Shown here: positions 50,401 to 62,400 of the stretch, piece by piece
Layout of the letters: every line of letters starts with the position of its first letter
Position numbering within the stretch: the stretch's first letter is position 1
Assembly: GCA_036245525.1 (NCBI GenBank)
Contig: BTPG01000005.1
Span: forward strand, 130,021,820 to 130,085,819
Source: Semisulcospira habei
Taxonomy: Eukaryota; Mollusca; Gastropoda; Semisulcospiridae
Direction of reading: 5' to 3'
DNA length: 64,000 nt
Position numbers and translations under genes: made by a program
Notes under the pieces: model-generated
What the model saw: the letters and a program-made list of their open reading frames with translations, nothing else
Told to the model about the DNA's origin: nothing
Databases searched by the model: none

Positions 50401-53400
50401 CTTGCATGACGGACTTCTGAGGATCTATGCTTTTTCTCATCAGTAGAAAGGGCCACTATCACACTGAATTAGATACACTCACTGATACGCAGCTGTCGGC
50501 ACAGACCTTGAAGAAGATAGAAGTGAGGAAGCAGAAGAAAGCAGCTGTCAACAACAGTCGCACAAGAGCAGCCAAAGTAAGGGCACAGGGGGAATACTCG
50601 GAAGCCAACCGCGAGGTGAAGAGGAGTATCAGGGCAGACAAGAGGGCCTACACAGACAGCCTGGCAGCAGAGGCAGAAAAGGCAGCAGGCAGCGGCAACA
50701 TGAAACAGCTCTACGACATTACCAGAAGATTGTCAGGCAAGTATGGCCATACAGAAAGACCAGTAAAAGACAAAGAAGGCAAGCCTATTGCAGACAGAGC
50801 AGACCAACTCGACAGATGGGCTGAGTATTTTGAAGAGTTACTGAACAGACCTAGCCCACCCGACCCCCCAGACATCCAGCCGGCAGAGACCGACCTACCC
50901 ATCAGCTGTGACAGACCCAGCCGGGAAGAGATCAGAAGAGCAGTGGCATTCTTGAAGAACGGCAAAGCAGCAGGCCCAGATGGCATCCCAGCGGAGTCTC
51001 TGAAAGCAGACCTAGAGACAACAGTGGAGATGCTGTACCCACTGTTTGGAAAGATCTGGGAAGAGGAGGTGATGCCGGCTGACTGGAAGGAGGGGTACCT
51101 AATCAAGCTTCCCAAGAAAGGCGACCTCAGCAAGTGTTCCAACTACAGAGGAATCACCTTGCTGTCAGTACCAGGAAAGGTCTTCAACAGGATCATCCTG
51201 GAGAGAATGAAGAGCTCCGTTGACCCCCAGCTGAGAGACCATCAAGCAGGATTCAGGAAGAACCGATCATGTACAGACCAGATCGCCACTCTCCGCATCA
51301 TCGTGGAACAGTCTCTGGAGTGGAGCTCCCCGCTGTACGTCAACTTTGTGGATTATGAGAAAGCATTTGACAGTGTGGACCGAGAGACTCTGTGGAAACT
51401 CCTACGACACTACAGTGTACCCACAAAGCTCGTCCGCCTGATCAAGAGCAGCTACGATGGCATGACATGTCGCGTGATCCACGAAGGGCAGTTCACCAGG
51501 GAGCTCCAGGTCAGAACTGGTGTCAGGCAGGGGTGTCTGCTGTCTCCGTTCCTCTTCCTACTGGCCATAGACTGGGTCATGAAGATGACCACAGAGCACA
51601 GACGAAGTGGAATACAGTGGACACTGTGGACACAGCTTGACGACCTCGATTTTGCAGACGACTTGGCATTACTGTCCCACACTCATCAACAAATGCTGGA
51701 CAAGACCACGAGGCTTGCTGACATCTCGTCCCAAGTGGGCCTCACCATTCACAAACAGACAAAGACAATGAGGCTGAACGCAACCAGGGAAGAACCAGTC
51801 TTGCTTGCTGGCACCCCGTTGGAGGAGGTGGAGTCCTTCACCTATCTCGGGAGCATCATAGACAAAAAAGGCGGCACTGATGCAGATGTCAGAGCACGAA
51901 TCGGTAAAGCCAGAGCAGCCTTTCTCCAGTTGAAAAAAGTGTGGAGCTCCAGAGAGCTGTCACAACACACCAAAGTCCGGATTTTCAACTCCAATGTAAA
52001 AGCAGTTCTCTTATATGGAGCAGAGACTTGGAGATTGACAAAAACCACAGTCAACAGAGTACAGACCTTCATGAACAGTTGCCTTAGAAGAATTTTGAAA
52101 ATCCACTGGCCAGAGAAGATCAGCAACGTCAGACTCTGGGAGAGAACAGAGCAGATAACAGCAGAGAATGAAATTGGGCGAAGAAGATGGGGATGGATCG
52201 GTCACAGTCTGAGAAAGCCAGCTTCCAGTATCACTAGGCAGGCATTGTCATGGAACCCCCAGGGAAAGAGGAAAAGAGGTAGGCCGAGAAACTCCTGGCG
52301 TCGAGACCTCCAAGCAGACATCAAGAGACTGGGAACCACCTGGAGTAGAATCGAAGGAGAAGCACAGGACAGGAGTTGCTGGAGGTCTCTCGTCGACGGC
52401 CTATACCCGGGTAGGGGTGACAGGCGTAAGTAAGTAAGTAAGTAAGTACTCATCAACAAATGCTGGACAAGACCACGAGGCTTGCTGACATCTCGTCCCA
52501 AGTGGGCCTCACCATTCACAAACAGACAAAGACAATGAGGCTGAACGCAACCAGGGAAGAACCAGTCTTGCTTGCTGGCACCCCGTTGGAGGAGGTGGAG
52601 TCCTTCACCTATCTCGGGAGCATCATAGACAAAAAAGGCGGCACTGATGCAGATGTCAGAGCACGAATCGGTAAAGCCAGAGCAGCCTTTCTCCAGTTGA
52701 AAAAAGTGTGGAGCTCCAGAGAGCTGTCACAACACACCAAAGTCCGGATTTTCAACTCCAATGTAAAAGCAGTTCTCTTATATGGAGCAGAGACTTGGAG
52801 ATTGACAAAAACCACAGTCAACAGAGTACAGACCTTCATGAACAGTTGCCTTAGAAGAATTTTGAAAATCCACTGGCCAGAGAAGATCAGCAACGTCAGA
52901 CTCTGGGAGAGAACAGAGCAGATAACAGCAGAGAATGAAATTGGGCGAAGAAGATGGGGATGGATCGGTCACAGTCTGAGAAAGCCAGCTTCCAGTATCA
53001 CTAGGCAGGTATTGTCATGGAACCCCCAGGGAAAGAGGAAAAGAGGTAGGCCCAGAAACTCCTGGCGTCGAGACCTCCAAGCAGACATCAAGAGACTGGG
53101 AACCACCTGGAGTAGAATCGAAGGAAAAGCACAGGACAGGAGTTGCTGGAGGTCTCTCGTCGACGGCCTATACCCGGGTAAGGGTGACAGGCATAAGTAA
53201 GTAAGTTATATGGAGCAGAGAATCGAAGGAAAAGCACAGGACAGGAGTTGCTGGAGGTCTCTCGTCGACGGCCTATACCCGGGTAGGGGTGACAGGCGTA
53301 AGTAAGTAACTGATACGCACCTTCTGTCAGTCTGGAATAAACATAGATCCTCATGGCGCCTGCAGATGCGAAAGCTCATAAGAATCATGCCTCTTGCCTG

Positions 53401-56400
53401 GCTCTATCATAATGCTGGTCCTTACATACAAGAAGCTACGCGAGCTGATTCACTGACTGCCTTCCATAGTGTAACAGACGCGTTGACAGCAATTATAAAC
53501 AAACCGCTCTGCTGAAAAAAGGGGACAGAAACAGAATAGCTCGAGCTCACATTCCATCGAATGAAAATGATTAGGCTTTTTGGACTACGGAGTCTGAGCT
53601 AGAACTGTGTCAGTATATATTTTAAATTTGTAACCTGGCTTTTAAATTTCTGAGTTTTCAGAATTATATGTGCCTTAGCAGGTTCAAGTATATTCCGTAG
53701 TGAACCCGACTCCGTCTTTACCAGAACAAAAGAGGGGGGGAAAGTGTGTTCATTTATAATATGGTCATTGATGTACGGTTACTGAAAAACAAAAGAAACG
53801 GCTGAAACTCACTGCAAACCACAATAGCCCATCTTGCTCCCTTTCCCCCACTCATCCGGGAAATTAAAATTGTGTGAACAGGAATAAGCAAAACTTAGGC
53901 ACAGATTCTCATGGGTCACGGTCCTGTAACTTGTGTGGCGGACTCTTGAGGATCTATGCCTTTTCTCATCCGTAGAAAGGACCACTATCACACTGTCCGA
54001 GATACACTCAATGATAAACACCTCCTGTCTGGAATAAACATAGATCCTCATGGCGCCCGCAGATGCGAAAGCAAATGAGAATCCTGCCTCTTGCCTGCCT
54101 CTATCATTTTGCTGGTCCTTACATACAAGAAGCTGCGCGAGCTGATTCAGTGACTGCCTTCCATAGTGTATTAGGCGCGATGACAGCAATTATAAACAAA
54201 ACGCTCTGCTGAAAAAAGGGGACCGAAACCGAGAAGAGCGCGAACTCACATTCCATCGAATCAAAATGATTAGGCTTTTCGGAGTCTGAGTTAGAACTAA
54301 AGAGATTTGGCACGACTTCCGTCACAACCACCAGGGTAAGGCTTAAAAAGGAAAAGTCATACTTGTCCTTTCTCAGCACGTTTCTTTCTTCTTCGGTATT
54401 TGTTTTCATAATTTGAAACATCTGGACGCCTTAAGTAAAGATCTGACAAAGCCTAAATCCTGTGATGACTCACTTTAAGGCGCTTGTGAGGATTGCCAGC
54501 GGGGCTTAGTGCGGGCGGCTGGCCATTGGGCATGGCGGCTGGGTGCATGGGCACCATGGTTGGCTGGTTGGGGTCCTGAGTGTGAGGGCTGTAGCTGTAG
54601 TAGCTGCCGGGGCTGTCCAGTCGCCCCTGTGGCACCATTCCGTGTGTGCCGTTCTGGGGCATCATAATGGACGCTGAAATAACACAAGGTTAGGAGTGCA
54701 GACAATGACAAAAAAACAACAACACTTCACACCCTGAGCCCTAGAGTCACAATTATCAAAACTGAAAGCTGTCATCTAATGACTACAACATGGCTCAGGA
54801 GATAGTTCAACCGTGGTAGTTCAAGGGTGGTGCCAGGATAGCTTGGCGCTGCTAGGCACTAAGCTATTCTGGCCCAACCCTTGAACTATTGTGGGTGATC
54901 CATATCTTCTTGTAGTGTGTTGGGGCTGAATGGGTTAACCACCTTGTGAATGCAGCATTGGGTACATTCTACGCATCAATGGCTGCATGCACAATAGAGC
55001 CAACACCGACGCAATGGGGACATGACAATGGATGCTGAAAATGTATCAAATCATGTTTTGAGGGACCACCCTTATGAGATCGCCCGTCATTGAAGTCATT
55101 TCGATGGGTGTCACTCTAAACAGGCTCTTCTGTAACAAGACCTTTTCAGAGGTTCCGACTACTCTCTACGCGTAAACTACTCCGCATATAACAAACTTTG
55201 GATATAGCAGTAAACAAATGTGGGCCCCCTGGCATTTTGTCACATCAAAAGTTTTCTGTAGCAGCAATATTTGCCTGATATAAAGATGACGCCTGTTGTG
55301 GGAGATGGGTCAGTCATGAAACTGGTGGTTCAAACATTTACCCCTTTAGCACAGATGCACTACAGCAGGAGATGGGTCGACTGATAATCCCTCAAGCATG
55401 GCTCCTCCATCAGGCGCCAAGCTAATCTGGCACTACCATTGAATTGGCATGGTTGATCCATCACCTTCCACTGGCTCGTAGTTGTTGGATGACAACTCCA
55501 AATTTTGAGAAATGTTACCATGGGGTTAAATGGTTTAAGAAATATTGTTAGCAATTTATTTTAAAAATTACATGGACACAAAGATGTGCAGCTACTTAAT
55601 TTTATTTTTAGGTCCATAACTGTTGAGTAAAACTGTGACTCACATCGTGTGACTCTGAGCAACTCTCTGGCAGAGTACACTCCAGTAGCCATAATACTGT
55701 CGTTGCCAGACACACCTGAGTGGATATTGCCAGGGACTGCACACAGACAAATCAGAGTTTGATTAATGATATGTGCAATCTTGGTGTTGCCCACAAAACT
55801 TGCCTCTTGCGCACACACCAATGACAAAAAGAGCAGGAACCAAATTTAGGTTTAACCCCTTCACTGCCGAGAAAAAAGTGAACCTGATCCAGCTGCATGA
55901 AACATAGATCCTCATGAGCCCCCGTGACTGTAGGGGCTCATGAGGATCTAGCCTCTTGCTAAGACCAATTTATATCAATGTTTCTTGGATGGTGTTGGCT
56001 TTTGGTCGTTGAATAAACCAAGATTTCAGAAATAAACATGTATGTACATACAGTGTGTGTACAGCGGCAGGGGCGGGGTTAACTGCAAATAAACTGGACA
56101 CGTCACAAAACCCTTCTGGATGGGGGGGAAAACATGAATAGAATGGTGTGTGTGGACGGTATGCGTGTACAGAATATGTGCACTTGCCTACATGTATACA
56201 TGAGTTTGCTTGTGTCTGTATTTAATCATTCATTCAACAATTTACTGCACATTCATACACAAACAACATGAATGATGATGACGCTGTTTGCTATGCACAC
56301 AAACATCGACATGGTATTCAGAATGTTGGTTTAACCCTTTGGAAGTCCATAGCCATTTTTGTCACGATGATTCCTGCAGGAATGGTTGGGACAAAAACCG

Positions 56401-59400
56401 CTACCAACAGTCAAAGGATTAAGTGCACAACAAACACTGAAACAACGAAACTAAAAGGAAGCCAAAGTGAACCATTATAATGGAACATCTTCAGGTCTGA
56501 GCCAACACCACCCAAGATCCTCATGAGCCCCTGATGATACTGTGGACAAGATCTAAGCCTCTCACTGTACCTGACCAACTCATTCACACCATGTATTGAC
56601 GGTCGTAACTTTGACGGGCGCCCAAGGAAAACGTATACCAGCTGGGAGAGGTGGATCCACCATGACAGTTCATGGGTAGTGAAAGATATAAGCTTGGCAA
56701 CGCTTATAAGAGGCATAGCTAATCTGGCAATATCGCCATCAGCTGTGCTATTTTAACCCATGTAACCCAGAGGCCACATTTCCCCAATTTTAGACTAGAG
56801 GCGTTGCCTAACGACCATGTACCAGTTCCAGGAGACAGGTTAACCATGACAATTCAAGGGTAGTGCCAGGTTAGCTTGGCGCCATTTGGCGCCAAGCTAA
56901 TCTGGCACTACCCTTGAATTATCCTGGTTGACGCCAAGTTAACCTGGCACTACCCTTGAATTATCATGGTTGGCCCATCTACTGCTGTAGTGCATCAGGT
57001 CAACTCATTCAAGACGTGCTGCATCATAGATACGTGGTATATTAAGTGGCATATTCAAATGAATGTGTTAAGGGTGTATGTGTTAACTATTTGGCCGTCA
57101 TTTGCGCTTTTTGTCCCGATAATTCCAGCAGGAATCATTGCGACAAAAAACGCTAACGACAGCCATAGGGTTAACACATTCTACCCCTGGACGGAAATCC
57201 CCACATGTTGAAGTTGCCCTCTGAAGGACTGTTATTACAATTCTAGAGACAGATCGAGCATGATAGTTCAAGAGTGGTGCCAGAATACGGTAGGTGAAAG
57301 ATGTCACTGGAAACCGCAGTCTCAAACCTGCATGCAGGCGGTTCGGGATATTGGTCGCCTGATGTTGAAATGGGGATGACAACGTCACTCGGCACACCCT
57401 GAACGACCAAGCAGCCTTCTCTAGGGACAGCACTGCTTGCTCCACACGGAGAGGGGCCTAGAAAAGGTGGCCTAACCAAAGCTCGTCCCCTCGCAACCCC
57501 AGTTGGCTAGCCGCGGTCAACGGGCATCTTCTCCTGCGGTCAGAAAACAAGAAAGAATAATGGATCCACTCTCACGACGACCACAACCGGACTCAACGAA
57601 GCATGCTGGAACATCCGAACCATGCGCGACACAGCAGACAGCGGATGCCCTGAACGTCGCTCCGCCCTCATTGCCCATGAATTGCGGAGGTTAAACATCG
57701 ACATCGCCGCGCTCAGCGAAGTACGCCTTCCAGACGAAGGCAGCCTCCAAGAACTTGGTGCTGGCTACACCCTCTACTGGTCAGGCAGGCCTGCATCAGA
57801 AAGACGGCTCTCAGGCATGGGCTTCATGGTCAAGACCTCCATTGCGACTAAGCTGGAAAACCTACCAACGTGTCACTCAGACCGCATCATGTCCATGCGC
57901 CTCCCACTGAGACACCAGCAACATGTCACCCTTCTCAGTGTGTACTCCCCAACCCTCCTGGCAGAGCCTGCAGAAAAGGACAAGTTCTACACTGACCTGC
58001 GCAGCCTCCTACAGAGCACCCCTGCAGACGACAAAGAGTGGCCAGGACTCTGAAGCCTGGAAAGGAGTCCTCGGCAAGCATGGCGTCGGGAACTGCAATG
58101 ACAATGGCCGCCTACTGTTGGAGTTCTGTGCAGAGCAGCAACTGGTCATCACCAACACTACTTTTCAGCAAAAGGACAGTCGAAAGACCACCTGGATGCA
58201 TCCTCGCTCCAAACACTGGCACCTTATCGACTATGTCCTAGTGCGTCAGAGGGACCGCAGCGACGTCCTCCTCACCAGAGTGATGCCCAGCGCAGAGTGC
58301 CACACTGACCACCGCCTTGTCCGCTGCAAACTCAGGCTCCACTTCAAGCCAAAATCCAAGAATGGGGCCCCCCCAATAAAAAGCTTGATGTTGCCAGCCT
58401 TCAGCGTGACGATGTGAAAGCTGCCTTTCAGACAGATTTACAGTGCAGGCTCAAAGACACAGCTGACCCAGCAGACGCCTCCCCTGAAACACTCTGGGAA
58501 CAACTGAAAACTGCTATTGCAAAATCCTCTGCAGAAGTCTTGGGTTTTGCTAGAAAGAGGAACAAAGACTGGTTTGACGAAAATAATGTAGAGATCCAGG
58601 AACTCCTAGCAAAAAAAAGAGCCGCCCATCAGGCCCACCTAGCCCAGCCTTCCTGCGCTGTGAAGAAGTCTGCCTTCCGCCTTGTCTGCAGCAGTCTCCA
58701 GCGCAAGCTCAGAGATCTCCAGAACGAGTGGTGGATCAGACTCGCACAGAGGACCCAGCTCTGCGCTGACAACGGTGACTACAGGGGCTTCTACGAAGCA
58801 CTGAAAGCAGTGTATGGCCCCAGGCACCTGGTACTGAGTCCCCTGCGAAGCGCTAATGGACAGGCATTGCTCACAGATAATACCTCCATCTTGAACCGCT
58901 GGTCGGAGTACTTTCAGAGCCTCTTCAGCGCTGAGCGCACTGTTCAAGAAGCAGTCATCCTCCAAATCCCACACCTCCCAGTAAAGGTTGAATTGGACGA
59001 ACCGCCCACCGCTGAAGAGACTCTCACAGCCATCCACCATCTCAAAAGTGGCAAAGCAGCAGGCATTGATGGAATACCGCCAGAGATCTGGAAACATGGA
59101 GGCCCAGCACTGCACAACAAGCTCCACGACCTGTTTCTATGCTGCTGGGAGGAAGGAACACTACCAAAGGATCTCCGTGATGCAGTCGTTATCACCCTGT
59201 ACAAGAACAAAAGCGAGAAGTCTGACTGCTCCAACTATCGTGGAATTAACCTGCAGTCCACTGCCGGGCAAAATTCTCGCAAGGCTGCTCCTGAATCGGC
59301 TGGTACCTGCCATCACCAAAGACCACCTCCCAGAGGGCCAATGTGGCTTCAGAGCCCACAGGAGCACCACCGACATGGTCTTTGTGCTGAGACAGCTTCA

Positions 59401-62400
59401 GGAGAAGTGCCGCGAGCAGAACAAAGGGCTGTACATAACGTTTGTTGACCTAACAAAAGCATTCGACACTGTGAGCAGGCAAGGCATGTGGCAGATCCTG
59501 GAGCGACTTGGCTGTCCCCAAAAGTTCCTCAGCATGATCGTCCAGCTACACGAGGACCAGCAAGGCCAGGTCAGACTCAACAATGACCTCTCAGAACCAT
59601 TCCCTATTCTCAACGGTGTAAAGCAGGGCTGCGTGCTGGCAGCGACCCTCTTCGTCTTTTTTAGCATGATGTTGAAGCAGGCCACAGTGGACCTTGACGA
59701 TGACGATGCAGTGTACATCAGGTATCATCTCGATGGCAGCCTGTTCAACCTCAGATGACTGCAGGCCCACACCAAAACCCTAGACCAACTGATTCGTGAG
59801 CTGCTTTTTGCTGATGACGCTGCCCTCGTTGCACACACAGAGAGAGCCCTGCAGCGCATCACGTCTTGCTTCGCAGACGCTGCCAAGCTCTTTGGACTCG
59901 AGGTCAGTCTGAAAAAGACAGAGGTCCTCCATCAGCTGGCACCCACGGTAGAGCATCGCCCTCCCCACATCACCATCGGCGAGTCTGAACTAAAGTCAGT
60001 GCACCAGTTTACTTATCTTGGCTGCATCATCACGTTGGATGCCAAGCTGGACAAGGAGCTTGACAGCAGGCTGGCAAAAGCGAACAGCGCTTTCGGGCGA
60101 CTATTCAAGCGGGTTTGGCACAATCAACAGCTGAAAACAGGCACCAAGATCAGCGTGTACAGAGCTGTCGTCCTCACCACCCTGCTGTATGGTTCCGAGA
60201 CCTGGGCCCTCTACCGCAGCCAACTACGACTCCTCGAACGCTTCCACCAGCGCTGCCTGCGTAGCATCCTGGGCATTCACTGGAGTGACTATGTCACCAA
60301 CGTCGAGGTCCTTGAACAGGCAGAAAATGTGAGCATTGAGGCTTTGCTGCTGCAGACGCAGCTCCGCTGGGCGGGGCATATCTCCAGGATGGAGGATCAT
60401 CGCCTACCCAAGATCACCCTGTTCGGCGAGCTTGTCACTGGACACCGAGACAGAGGGGCACCAAAGAAGAGATACAAAGACTGTCTCAAGAAGCCACTTA
60501 GTGCCTGCCAAATCGACCACCGCCAGTGGTCTTCGCTTGCTGCAGACCGCGACACCTGGCGCTCCACCATTTACAAGGCAGCCGTCTCATTTGAGGACTC
60601 TCGCAGAGCTAGCCTTAAGGACAAGCGGCTCAGGAGAAAAAAACAGAGATGCCGCAACTCAGAACCCTGGCCAGACGTTCCCCTGCAGCCACTGCAGTCG
60701 AACCTGCCTGTCCCGGATTGGCTTCCGCAGCCATGAGGAGGCCTGCAGACATCGTGGGCAACCCCTATAAAATCTTCGTTCACGAAGTCAAGCCAAGAGG
60801 TGCCAGAATAGCTTGGCGCCTAAGGGCGCCAAGCTATTCTGGCACCACTCTTGAACTATCATGCTCGATCCATGTCTTGTTGTGGTGTGTCTGGGCTGAA
60901 TGAGTTAACAGAGCAGATGTGCATGTGTGGCTACAAAGTGATCACACACAGAGTAACTTAGCCCTGCATGTGTCTAATGTGTTCAACATCTGTTCAAAAT
61001 TAAAACTACATAACAATGAAAGGCAGACACTTAACTGCCTGTTGGTGGTAACAGACGCACATAAACTCTTAACTTAAACAGAACTAAATAACATGGCCGA
61101 TCCATGTTCTGGAACTGGTACTTAGTCAGTAGGTAACACCTCCAAAATGACTCAAAGAACAATGAAATGTTCACGATTGCTGCCTATTAAACAACTGAAA
61201 CTGCTGATCTAGATGCATGTTTTGGGCACAACATCTGTAGCCACCAGGGCAGCCAAGAGGCTAAGGACAGACTAGGGTTTGAATGTTCTATGTTCAAACC
61301 TGGGACCTTTTCCATGAAGACTGGCACTCTACCATCTAAGCTACACCTGCAGGTTTCCCAGAATCTGATAACTAGCTTAAGATATGAACTTGTAGTATGC
61401 AGTAGTTCATACATAATATAAACAAGGGGTCCTTTGTTTGTTTATCCAAAGTTTGTTATAAGCGACGTAAGTTACATAGTATGAGCGTAACAACGACCTC
61501 AGGCAAAGTGTTGTTACATCAAAATTACAAACATCCACTAAATTTATAATATTCTTTCTATATTCTGTATAAGTGCAACAGCCTCCGCTCACACACACAC
61601 ACACACACATACACACACACACGCACACAGAGTGATCATGACAACATGCAAGTAGAAAATTCTATGCTAGAGGTGCACAAGCCTTTTTCATCTACCTTTG
61701 CTAAACTAGTATGTCGAGAGAACATTCATGCACGACACAGAAAGAAAGAAAGACAAAAAATAAAACCTCTTCATTGAAATAAGGTTATTCTTTCCCCAGC
61801 AGACAAACAAAACGTCGCCAAACATAAGGTGTGGCTCGGAGTGTTTTTCCCTACGGAATGCCATGCACGTGAAAAACGAACACTTAACCCGACTCTTCCA
61901 AGGCAACCATTACCAAGGATCATTGGTGTGGAGATTCTTTCAGTTACAAGCTCACAAACAAGTCAGTAGCAATTTTAACTAAAACGAGTCCCATCTGCAA
62001 GAGGCATAGGTTCTCATGAGCTCACGCAATTGCAGGGGCTCATAAGAATCTACGCCTCTTGTCTGCCTCATTTACGTCTTTATTCTGCTGGCAAAGTAGG
62101 TCATACGTGTTTAGTCTGGGGTAAGTAGTTCACTTGACAAGTTGCCAAGACAGTCAAAGATGTCTGAGTGAAGTGAACATGTGTGAAAGTATGTGTACTG
62201 ACAGAGCTTCGGTCGCACTGGGGAAAATGTGCGAAACATAGCGTTTTGGTGCTGGTTTCAGTTTTGTGCATTTATAATTATACGCTACCATATCTGCATT
62301 TCATCGGGCGAATATGCAAAAGTGTCAGGTAACATCAACAATAAAGGGCATCAATGGTAATTGCACGCTTGCATACCAAGACCACCAAGGTCCTCTTTTT

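Larger units (their letters stand above)
50492..53308 (+). mobile_element. RTE-like copy 3: 5'-truncated insertion with stacked 3' ends
   Basis: A single 11 bp target duplication ACTGATACGCA (50481-50491 and 53309-53319) encloses three parts: a truncated body 50492-52446, a second 3' fragment 52448-53205 and a third short fragment 53206-53308. Each ends in TAAGTAAG. Same subfamily as copy 1. Unit 2 of the host duplication has no insertion at this site. Confidence 0.87.
50092..53604 (+). repeat. Tandem host duplication, unit 1, interrupted by RTE-like copy 3
   Basis: AGTATATATTTTTAATTTGT at the start, family C hairpins in the middle and ATGATTAGGCTTTTTGGA at the end; about 690 bp without the insertion. 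Unit 2 follows at 53611. Confidence 0.83.
57171..60908. repeat. Family A (B subtype) MITE split by a retrotransposon
   Basis: Left part TTAACACATTCTACCCC.. to GGTGCCAGAATA (57171-57287). Right part GGTGCCAGAATAGCTTGGCG.. to GCTGAATGAGTTAA (60799-60908). The cut lies in the left arm of the hairpin. Confidence 0.87.

Noticed and set aside
7561..62072. Regularly repeated hairpins as a CRISPR array
   Set aside because: Copies are dispersed over 60 kb, not evenly spaced, have TTAA ends and lie in introns of an animal gene.
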